A stretch of 5,075 nt of DNA from Candidatus Omnitrophota bacterium (GTDB lineage: Bacteria > Ratteibacteria > UBA8468 > B48-G9 > DSTR01), in NCBI GenBank assembly GCA_023818865.1, contig JAMWDF010000172.1, positions 1-5,075 of the forward strand. The letters run 5' to 3'. Both the position numbers and the translations under genes were made by a program. Shown in pieces: positions 1 to 5,075 of this stretch; position 1 is the first letter of the stretch; each line of letters starts with the position of its first letter. The notes below the pieces were generated by a model. It worked only from the letters and a program-made list of their open reading frames with translations, had not been told where the DNA came from and made no database searches.

Positions 1-4
1 TGAT

Positions 5-10
5 AAGGGA
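5..10 (+). promoter_or_regulatory. Shine-Dalgarno site for the MinD-like ATPase
   Basis: AAGGGA lies five bases before ATG 16 and fixes that start. The bases just before and within it (TGA at 1-3, TAA at 4-6) are stop codons, so an upstream gene may end right at the window edge; that gene cannot be seen. Confidence 0.6.
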
Positions 11-15
11 ATAAG

Positions 16-701
16 ATGACTTTCACGATAGCCAGCGGAAAAGGAGGGACAGGCAAGACATTTTTTACTGCCTCTCTTGCGGTAATTGCAAAAAATAAAC
101 TTATGGTGGACTGTGATGTGGATGCAGCCAATCTTTACATACTTCTCCATCCTGAAATTGAGCAAGAGGAGGTCTTTAAGGGTGGGTATGAAGCAGAGAT
201 TGATGAGGATATATGTATCAGGTGTGGAAAATGTCTTACCATCTGCCGGTTTGAAGCAGCAAAAACAGTTAAGGATAAAAAGGGCTGCATTGATAGAATT
301 GTCATAGACCCGATTTCCTGTGAAGGGTGCGGTGCTTGTAGTTACGGATGCCCTGTTGAGGCGATCTTGATAAGAGAAAAGGAAAGCGGAAGATACTTAG
401 ACTGGCGGAAGAAAAAAGGGCGGATTACATTATCATAGACGGGCCACCGGGTATAGGCTGTCCTGTTATTGCAACACTCTCAGGGGCTGACCTGGCTCTT
501 ATCATAACCGAACCGAATCCTGAAAATACTGCAAGGATAGAGAAGATATGTAGGGAGAAGAAATTTAAGATAGCAGGATATATCCCTTTTTCAGACAGGG
601 TGCCTAAGTCCATAGTTCAAACAGTTCCCTATATTGAGTTTTCAGACCACGACAACATATCCCGACAAATAAGAGATATCTGGGGTAAAATTTTCAGATA
701 A
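16..701 (+). pseudogene. MinD/Mrp-like P-loop ATPase with inserted 2x[4Fe-4S] ferredoxin domain, disrupted
   Basis: The first part reads from ATG 16 (AAGGGA at 5-10 is a good ribosome site) to a stop at 436-438. It shows a deviant Walker A GKGGTGKT at residues 8-15, the DCDVDAAN motif at 32-39, and two ferredoxin motifs: C67/C70/C73/C77 and C102/C105/C108/C112-P. The rest of the protein continues in another frame, about 396-701, with YIIIDGPPGIGCPVIATL (MinD Walker B-like region) and a normal C-terminal end finishing in DIWGKIFR. Family members are usually about 280-290 residues; both pieces together give only about 220. Two blocks seem lost: about 30 residues before or around the frameshift near 380-395, and about 30 residues in frame at 515/516, where TEP runs directly into NPENTARIEKIC. 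Intact relatives are soluble ATPases thought to handle Fe-S or metal cofactors, often in pairs beside NifX-type genes. Family assignment is firm; activity is very doubtful as read. Confidence 0.88.
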
Positions 702-817
702 ACGGTCGGCATAAATAAGATGGCGGATAATATTTCGTCTGGCTGCGATATTCCTGGTAGTTGCTTTCTTGTTACCACCAGGATTTAAAATCAAACAGGG
801 GCATAAGACCGGAAAAA

Positions 818-1534
818 ATGGAAATCAAGGTAATTTTTGACAAGGCGGCTGTCACCAAACAGATTTATATCGGATGGGGACTTTCGTTTCTTGTGGATAA
901 CAGAGTCCTTTTTGATACCGGAGAGAAAGGGGGATGGCTTCTTGGTAACATTAAATTAATAGGTATCAATCTAAACGACATTGAAAGTATCGTTATTTCT
1001 CACGACCACTGGGACCATACCGGCGGATTACAGTCATTACTTCAGCAAAGGAAGAAAGACATTCCTGTTTACATCTGTCCGGGGTTTTCCCAGGAAACAA
1101 GAGAGAAAATTGCCAGTTACGGCGGGAAACCATTTGAAACAAGAAAATTCAGGGAAATAGCAAAAGGCATTTATATTACAGGAGAAATATCCGGAATTTA
1201 TAAAGGAAAGCCTATAGCGGAACAGGCGCTGGTTCTAAAAACAGTAAATGGTGTTTCCGTAATAACCGGGTGTGCCCATCCGGGTATCTTAAAAATACTT
1301 GAAGTAGTAAAAGAACACTTTAAAACAGAAAAATTGTTTGTTGTAATGGGTGGATTTCATCTGCTGGAAGAAGACAAAAGGGTCATTGACCTTATTGTTA
1401 GAGAGTCTAAAATCATGGGAATTGAAAAGGTTGCTCCTACGCACTGTTCAGGAGAAAAGGCAGAGGATATATTTGCCCAAGCCTACGGCAAGGATTTTAT
1501 TAAAGTGAGGGCTGGCCAGAGTATAGAGATATAA
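818..1534 (+). CDS. MBL-fold metallo-hydrolase, COG1237 family
   Basis: An intact 238-residue protein from ATG 818. It has the metal-binding motif SHDHWDHTGG (H62, H64, D66, H67), a third-ligand motif TGCAHPGI (H154), MGGFHL at 177-182 and a C-terminal PTHCSGE (H209). The strand LFDTGEKG at 31-38 is also typical. These signatures and the length match the COG1237 branch, annotated as '7,8-dihydropterin-6-yl-methyl-4-(beta-D-ribofuranosyl)aminobenzene 5'-phosphate synthase', a name from the archaeal tetrahydromethanopterin pathway that is probably wrong for most bacterial members. It is expected to be a cytoplasmic di-metal hydrolase of unknown substrate. A longer reading from TTG 761 is possible, but the extra 19 residues do not resemble the family and have no ribosome site; the site before ATG 818 is weak too. 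It lies 116 bases after the damaged ATPase on the same strand, and the two families often sit together. Confidence 0.92.
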   Translation: MEIKVIFDKAAVTKQIYIGWGLSFLVDNRVLFDTGEKGGWLLGNIKLIGINLNDIESIVISHDHWDHTGGLQSLLQQRKKDIPVYICPGFSQETREKIASYGGKPFETRKFREIAKGIYITGEISGIYKGKPIAEQALVLKTVNGVSVITGCAHPGILKILEVVKEHFKTEKLFVVMGGFHLLEEDKRVIDLIVRESKIMGIEKVAPTHCSGEKAEDIFAQAYGKDFIKVRAGQSIEI

Positions 1535-1785
1535 TGGGATGGCTGGAAATAGAGTTTAACCGCGTCAGGTAAGAGTCAATTCCGCAGCCTATTGTTTTCC
1601 CTCTATTCGGGCGCTTCTTTCCTTACGATGGTTCTGCTTTCTGTAAATTCCCCCTTCTTTTAAGTAGCAATTGCCGCCGGTTCAATTGCGGGTAACAATC
1701 CAGAATTCATTCTTGTCAGGGAGTCTGCCTAACTGAATTTACAGAAAATATCTTACACTACCATTCTTATGAAACAATTCCAGCG
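1535..1785. other. Noncoding gap before the arsR operon
   Basis: No convincing ORF on either strand between the MBL gene and the arsR promoter. The stretch holds a perfect 13-bp inverted repeat (1638-1650 and 1735-1747) and, within it, a 7-bp hairpin (1667-1673 with 1683-1689). I find no U-tract terminator after the MBL stop codon. Confidence 0.6.
1638..1747. repeat. 110-bp unit bounded by 13-bp perfect inverted repeats
   Basis: TTTCTGTAAATTC at 1638-1650 is the exact reverse complement of GAATTTACAGAAA at 1735-1747, with 84 bases between. Inside is a smaller hairpin, GCAATTG (1667-1673) / CAATTGC (1683-1689) with a 9-base loop. The shape fits a small MITE-like element or a structured RNA with a long closing stem. 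No target-site duplication is visible in the flanks and there is no coding capacity, so the mobile-element reading is unproven. Confidence 0.5.
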
Positions 1786-1813
1786 TTGACAGAAAAAAGT
1801 CAGTTGGTATAAT
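1786..1813 (+). promoter_or_regulatory. Sigma-70 promoter of the arsR-ABC operon
   Basis: A consensus -35 TTGACA (1786-1791) and a consensus -10 TATAAT (1808-1813) are separated by 16 bases. Both hexamers match perfectly, so transcription should start near 1820, about 26 bases before the arsR ATG. It is the only strong promoter I see in the window, and the overlapping genes behind it argue for one transcript through to the permease. Confidence 0.8.
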
Positions 1814-1831
1814 ATAAGCAAAACATTATAT
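1812..1831. promoter_or_regulatory. Candidate ArsR operator
   Basis: ATATAA (1812-1817) and TTATAT (1826-1831) form a 6-bp inverted repeat with an 8-base centre, overlapping the -10 box and the predicted start site. A direct repeat TTATATG occurs at 1826-1832 and again at 1842-1848 over the start codon. ArsR-family repressors commonly bind AT-rich dyads in this position, so autorepression is a reasonable inference; the site itself is not proven. Confidence 0.45.
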
Positions 1832-1845
1832 GGTTATTTAGTTAT

Positions 1846-2181
1846 ATGACTAACAGCAAAAATCCCGAGAGAGTCTTTAAAGCGCTTGCTAATTCAGTCA
1901 GGCTGGAAATTATCCAACTATTATCAAGGCGTCAGTTCTGCGTCAAGGCTCTCGTCAGCATGATGAATATTTCTCAGGCGGCTGTATCACAGCATTTGAA
2001 AATTCTTGAGAACGCTGGCCTGGTGAAAAAGAAGAAAGAGGGATACTGGGTTCATTATACGCTGGCGCCGGAAGAACTTGAAAACAGTTGCGTGTTTCTC
2101 AATAAACTTTTACCGCGAAGGGAGCTGAAGATAAATGCAGAAAGAAAAAAAGAAAAAATGCGGAAAGGGCAAAGATCCTAA
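1846..2181 (+). CDS. ArsR-family winged-helix transcriptional regulator
   Basis: A 111-residue protein. Residues 10-26 (VFKALANSVRLEIIQLL) are the ArsR dimer/helix-1 signature; 42-59 (ISQAAVSQHLKILENAGL) is the helix-turn-helix with the recognition helix; 60-73 form the wing (GYWVHYTL). The classical ELCVCDL metal site is reduced to FCVKAL with a single Cys32, so metal sensing through that site is unlikely; a redox or other ligand is possible. The C-terminus is Lys/Arg-rich and overlaps the next gene by 47 bases. There is no clear Shine-Dalgarno site, and the leader is only about 26 bases. It probably represses its own operon from the dyad at 1812-1831. The gene appears intact. Family is sure; ligand is unknown. 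Confidence 0.93.
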   Translation: MTNSKNPERVFKALANSVRLEIIQLLSRRQFCVKALVSMMNISQAAVSQHLKILENAGLVKKKKEGYWVHYTLAPEELENSCVFLNKLLPRRELKINAERKKEKMRKGQRS

Positions 2182-2266
2182 AACCTGCCCCCCTAAGCAG
2201 ATAAGGAAATGTCATGGAGATGCCAAACAACATTGCTGTGAACCAACGGATAAGAATGAGGGATAA
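2135..2266 (+). CDS. Small Cys-rich protein (43 aa) with a CHGD motif
   Basis: This short ORF starts at ATG 2135, behind GGAG at 2121-2124, and ends at TAA 2264-2266. The product is very basic at the N-terminus (MQKEKKKKCGKGKD) and then carries C18-PPKQIRK-C26-HGD-AKQH-C34-C35, five cysteines in all counting C9. The spacing C-x7-CHGD-x4-C recalls small unnamed proteins I have seen near ArsR/Fe-S clusters in anaerobes, usually reading like CSPEQI..CHGD..EHPC; that is memory, not a search. No signal peptide or membrane segment is visible, so it is probably cytoplasmic. It overlaps arsR by 47 bases and the ABC ATPase start by 11 bases or more, consistent with translational coupling. The cysteines suggest metal or Fe-S binding or a thiol role; function is unknown. 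Confidence 0.65.
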   Translation: MQKEKKKKCGKGKDPKTCPPKQIRKCHGDAKQHCCEPTDKNEG

Positions 2267-3245
2267 TGGATTTAACAAGATAATTGAAGTAAGAGGATTA
2301 AGCAAGCGCTTTGAAGGAGTGCAGGCGGTGGAGAGCATTGACTTGGATATCTTCCAGGGAGAATTGTTCGGTTTCCTCGGTCCCAACGGGGCTGGCAAAA
2401 CCACGACGATAAATTTGCTTACCGGTCTTGCCCGAGCGGATAAAGGGTCCATACATATAAAAGGAATAGATTGTTCCGCCAATTCGAAGGCTGCCCAGTA
2501 TCTTATGGGGATAGTGCCGGATGAAAGCAATCTTTATCCTGAACTCACCGGGTATGAAAATCTTACCTTCTGCGGCGCCCTTTAAGGCCTGGAGAGGCGT
2601 AGAAGAGAAAGCCGTGCCTGGCAACTCCTGAAAGAATTCGGACTGAGTGAGGTCGCAAACCGCAAGTTTGAAAAATATTCTAAGGGCATGAAGCGGAAAC
2701 TCACCATTGCCGCTGGAATTGTTCACTCTCCCCCCATACTTTTTCTTGATGAACCAACAACCGGCATAGACGTGGCAAGCGCCAGGCAGATACGGCAGTT
2801 GATTTACAATTTGAATTCAGCAGGAACGACCATATTTTTGACCACCCATTACATTGAGGAAGCTGAAAGACTTTGTCAACGAATTGCTTTCATAGTTTCC
2901 GGGAAAATCGTCTGCCTGGATACAACCGAAAACCTAATGCGGCTGACAGAAGGGCGCCTCGCTATGGAGTTTGCCTTGTCAAATTATGTAGAAGGACTGG
3001 CCGAGACAATTGAGAAAACTTTCCCTGAGGTTAACTGTAGTCCATCCCCAGGAACCACCATCAAGCTTGAATCCAAGAGCCCTATTCTCATCGGACCTAT
3101 TGTAAAGTTCATTGAAAACCGCGGAGCTGAAGTATTCGAAGCCCGCAGGATAAGACCGTCACTTGAAGATGTCTTTGTCAAGATAACAGGTATTGAAGCC
3201 AACGCGATGAAAGGGGAGAATGAAAAATGGGGAGGCAGCATATAG
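2214..3245 (+). pseudogene. ABC-2 type (DrrA/CcmA-like) transporter ATPase interrupted by an in-frame TAA
   Basis: One reading frame encodes a full ABC ATPase except for a TAA at 2583-2585. Numbered from ATG 2256: Walker A GPNGAGKTT at 42-50, a Q-loop-equivalent IVPDESNLYPELTGYENL, the stop at codon 110, signature YSKGMKRKL from 141, Walker B ILFLDEPTTGID at 161-172 and the H-loop His198 in TTHY. The C-terminal extension ending near 3245 is normal for drug/export ATPases. The interruption falls in FCGAL-stop-GLERR, where relatives have a Tyr (FCGALYG), so one base change TAT/TAC to TAA explains it. Start: ATG 2214 has the better ribosome site (AAGGA at 2203-2207) but adds 14 residues wholly overlapping the small Cys-rich gene; ATG 2256, overlapping that gene's stop, better matches family N-termini. 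The partner permease follows at once. Unless the stop is read through or is a sequencing error, the ATPase is dead: no start with a usable ribosome site restores the C-terminal half. Confidence 0.9.
3213..3218 (+). promoter_or_regulatory. Shine-Dalgarno site that sets the permease start
   Basis: GGGGAG lies eight bases before ATG 3227, inside the end of the ATPase gene. This points to ATG 3227, not the internal ATG 3352, as the true permease start, and implies translational coupling across a 19-base overlap. Confidence 0.65.
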
Positions 3246-3978
3246 AGCAAGAATTGCTGTCTGAAATATACTGCTGAAAGATATCCGGGCCTATTATCTT
3301 AAACCGCCCAATATAAGCTGGGGCATCATCTTCCCCCTTGCCTGGACAGGAATGTCTTTTATAAGGTCAGGACAGGGATTGGAAAACATCCTTAGTTTTC
3401 TTCCAGGTCTTGTTGCCATCTCCGTTTTATTCGGGACGACAAGCCTGTTAGCGGTTACCATAACATTTGAAAAAAAGGGACGTTCCTTTGAACGGCTACT
3501 TCTTGCGCCCATTTCGCTGGAACTTCTTATGCTTGCCAAGACGACCGGAGCCCTAATATTCGGAATAGTAAACGGCTTTGTTCCGGTTATCATGGCCAGT
3601 TTCCTCACCGATCTTTCCAACGTTAACTGGATAACTCTTATTCCGGCGATACTCCTCATAGCGATAAGCTACACCTTCCTTGGACTTCTCGTAGCGGTAT
3701 CAGTCAGAGAGGTATTTGAAGCCCAGACTTTTTCTAATTTTATCCGTTTTCCCATGATTTTCCTTTGCGGGCTGTTTTTTCCTATTGACCAACTTCCTGT
3801 TTTTCTGAGGCCATTATCTTACGTTATGCCGCTTACCTATGGAGCGGATATTCTCCATTTTTCTTTTAACCTCGTCAGACAGATGTCACTTGCGTTAGAT
3901 TTTCTTGTTCTGGCAACATTTTGTATAACTCTCTTTTTGGGAAGCTTGTGGATTATCAGGCGAAATTGGATATTGTGA
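3227..3978 (+). CDS. ABC-2 type transporter permease (DrrB-like), frameshifted near its N-terminus
   Basis: The main frame reads LLKDIRAYYLKPPNISWG from 3271 to the stop at 3976-3978. It contains about six hydrophobic segments: an N-terminal one (SWGIIFPLAW), then stretches around ILSFLPGLVAISVLFG, TGALIFGIVNGFVPVI, TLIPAILLIAISYTFLGLL, MIFLCGLFFPI and FLVLATFCITLFLG, ending in the usual basic tail RRNWIL. This is the ABC-2 membrane topology, and it should pair with the upstream ATPase as an exporter in the inner membrane. The main frame is closed upstream by TGA at 3262-3264 and has no ATG before 3352, which would cut off the first membrane segment. The well-placed ATG 3227 opens a different frame (MGRQHIEQELLSEIYC, stop 3275-3277). 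A single missing base near 3265-3272 would join the two. As read, the gene is probably broken; family is clear, substrate unknown. Confidence 0.85.
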
Positions 3979-4681
3979 GAGTAACTTGGACCGGCAAGCA
4001 GATATTTGCCTATGGTGATAATCCCAAAGCGAAGGCAGAGACTGAGCGAGTACTCCGGACATTAAAAGAAGACCTGCTGTAGCCAAGAGAATGGAATTTG
4101 AAAACAATAAGAAAAAGAAAGAAGTCTTCCCCAAAAACTGGGCAATGGTTATGGGTGTAAGATAAGAGAGTGGCGCTGACCGAATTGGGGGACAAAAATG
4201 AAGAATAAGTCCGGCGGAGTTTTTAAGACAAAAATCCCGAGCGGCAAATTTGGGACACAAGATATGTCCGTGTTTGTTGGGGATCCCTTGGTCAGTCGTC
4301 CCAAGTGAGGTCTGGGCGTCGGAGCCCACCTACAGACGATGCATCCGGGTTGGTTGTATCTGGTAGCGAGCCTGAATTGGTACAGCCGGTATGTCACAGT
4401 TGGATATGGAAATGAATATCAAAATTAGTATTGTGAGGTCGGGGCTTTCTCTGGAGTGCTCTCCATATGTCAAGAATAAATAAGGTAGAATTCGGGCCCC
4501 TGGTTGAAAGATAATAGGGGTGAAGAGAACCAAAAGAAACTTTTCAGGAGTGGCTGGAAACTCTTTGGGTTTTGGAGGCTATCTAGCGGGCAGCCGTCAG
4601 CGTCAAGCAGTAAGAGCAGTCACCGGAGACCAGTGAGGTCAAAGGTACCAATCTTAATTGTTCCCTAACCAAAAACTTCTC
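3979..4681. other. Long intergenic region with no convincing gene, many short hairpins
   Basis: Between the permease and the converging DUF4091 gene I find no recognisable protein. Small plus-strand ORFs exist: GTG 3975-4082 (35 residues, overlapping the permease stop as GTGA), ATG 4091-4165 (24 residues) and ATG 4198-4308 (36 residues, behind GGGGGA at 4187-4192). None matches a family I know. Local hairpins follow one another: 4253-4269, 4287-4305, 4308-4331 (eight pairs with a two-base bulge), 4338-4360, 4403-4420, 4452-4465, 4497-4520 and 4628-4640. No stem is followed by a T-run, so I call no terminator. A structured RNA, the remains of an intron or insertion, or plain spacer are all possible. 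Confidence 0.5.
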
Positions 4682-5075
4682 TTATTTTTTTCCATAAAGG
4701 GAAACCTGGATTAGCCTGGCGAGTTTTGCTCGCTTGGCTTGCAGCAGGTTCTCTTCCTTGGTCCAGGTATAAATGTCCTGGATGATTTCTGGCTCAATAT
4801 TCAGAGCCTCTTTTGCTTCTTCTTGCCATTGAGGGTTGCCAGATTTAACCTTCAGCCTTTCTTTTAAAAGAGCAAAATACTCGTAATCTTCCAATCCGTC
4901 CCGAAGATGAGCCAGTCTCATCCCCGGTATCAGCTGGTAATCCGGTCCAGGATAGACCAGTGTTCCGCAGCCCCGATAAGCGCCATCTGACCAGTCAGTC
5001 TTAGGCCACCGCTCTTCGGGATTTTTCTTCACATTGTCGTTTGGTACGCTACTTAAGGCAAAGATGAAAAACCCG
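4682..5075 (-). CDS. DUF4091 (glycoside-hydrolase-like) protein, C-terminal part
   Basis: The reverse-strand frame is open from the window edge to TAA at 4684-4682, about 130 residues. It reads GFFIFALSSVPND, then RWPKTDWSDGAYRGCGTLVYPGP, then PGMRLAHLRDGLEDYEYFALL. The pattern G(D/C)GTL-YPGP followed by R(L)..(L)RDGLEDYEY is the hallmark of the DUF4091 end of large secreted or cell-associated carbohydrate-active proteins related to GH123 hydrolases. After it come about 50 helical, charged residues ending in SLYGKK. The start is outside the window; an internal GTG at 5032 could be taken for a start but lies in the middle of the conserved region and has continuous coding before it. The gene converges on the ABC operon and has no visible functional link to it. 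Family is fairly sure; catalytic residues cannot be judged from this end. Confidence 0.85.
   Translation of the reverse strand, partial: GFFIFALSSVPNDNVKKNPEERWPKTDWSDGAYRGCGTLVYPGPDYQLIPGMRLAHLRDGLEDYEYFALLKERLKVKSGNPQWQEEAKEALNIEPEIIQDIYTWTKEENLLQAKRAKLARLIQVSLYGKK

Noticed and set aside
720..788. 22-residue ORF from ATG 720
   Set aside because: No ribosome site, no recognisable pattern and a competing hydrophobic frame on the same bases.
1667..1692. tRNA or rho-independent terminator around GGTTCAATTGC
   Set aside because: The sequence lacks a complete T-arm and cloverleaf, and the GCAATTG/CAATTGC hairpin has no T-run after it.
2583..2585. Stop-codon reassignment (TAA as Tyr)
   Set aside because: Other genes in the window end naturally at TAA at their expected family length.
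2099..2726. Two reverse-strand ORFs of about 142 residues under the ABC ATPase
   Set aside because: They lie opposite a clear ABC ATPase whose motifs are unmistakable; they are antisense shadows.
3895..4397. Reverse-strand ORFs of 144, 61 and 82 residues across the permease end and the gap
   Set aside because: No family signature, low-complexity translation and no ribosome sites; they mirror the plus-strand permease or the structured gap.
4160..4680. Full group II intron
   Set aside because: No domain V-like stem, no reverse transcriptase and no 3' end; only a weak 5' resemblance, so kept as a finding and not a feature.
1..5075. CRISPR array, rRNA, integrase or transposase
   Set aside because: No regularly spaced repeats, no rRNA signatures and no DDE or recombinase motifs seen on either strand.

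Overview
The window carries genes typical of an anaerobic bacterium rich in iron-sulphur proteins. The MinD/Mrp-like ATPase with an inserted ferredoxin domain, the COG1237-type metallo-beta-lactamase-fold protein and the short ArsR regulator are families I associate with Fe-S/NifX-type gene neighbourhoods in strict anaerobes (Deltaproteobacteria, Nitrospirota, Omnitrophota, Dehalococcoidia and similar). The DUF4091 glycoside-hydrolase-like tail at the right edge is common in PVC and Omnitrophota-type genomes. A placement near Omnitrophota/PVC is a guess from gene content; nothing in the window fixes the taxon.

Layout. (1) 16-701, plus: a MinD-superfamily ATPase with two 4Fe-4S motifs, broken by a frameshift and apparently lacking two blocks of about 30 residues. 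(2) 818-1534, plus: an intact MBL-fold hydrolase of the COG1237 family. (3) 1535-1845: a noncoding gap with a 13-bp perfect inverted repeat, then a near-perfect sigma-70 promoter and an AT-rich dyad. (4) 1846-3978, plus: a tightly overlapping operon of an ArsR regulator, a 43-residue Cys-rich protein (2135-2266), an ABC-2 type ATPase and its permease. The ATPase has an in-frame TAA and the permease an N-terminal frameshift. (5) 3979-4681: about 700 bases without a convincing gene, holding many short hairpins and a few tiny ORFs. (6) 4682-5075, minus: the C-terminal end of a DUF4091 protein that runs off the window and converges on the operon.

How the parts may work together. The promoter at 1786-1813 should drive arsR and everything downstream to 3978, with ArsR binding the dyad over the start site to repress its own operon. 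The operon would make a drug- or metabolite-type ABC exporter plus a small putative metal- or thiol-binding protein. The two left-hand genes belong to a separate Fe-S-linked unit whose upstream members lie outside the window.

The most striking point is damage: three of the six recognisable larger genes carry lesions (frameshift with deletions, nonsense codon, frameshift), while the MBL, ArsR and small Cys-rich genes are intact. Either the locus is decaying or the assembly has errors; the sequence alone cannot separate these. I see no clear evidence for a wholly new system. The best candidates for under-described biology are the small Cys-rich protein nested between arsR and the ABC ATPase, and the hairpin-rich region 4160-4680.
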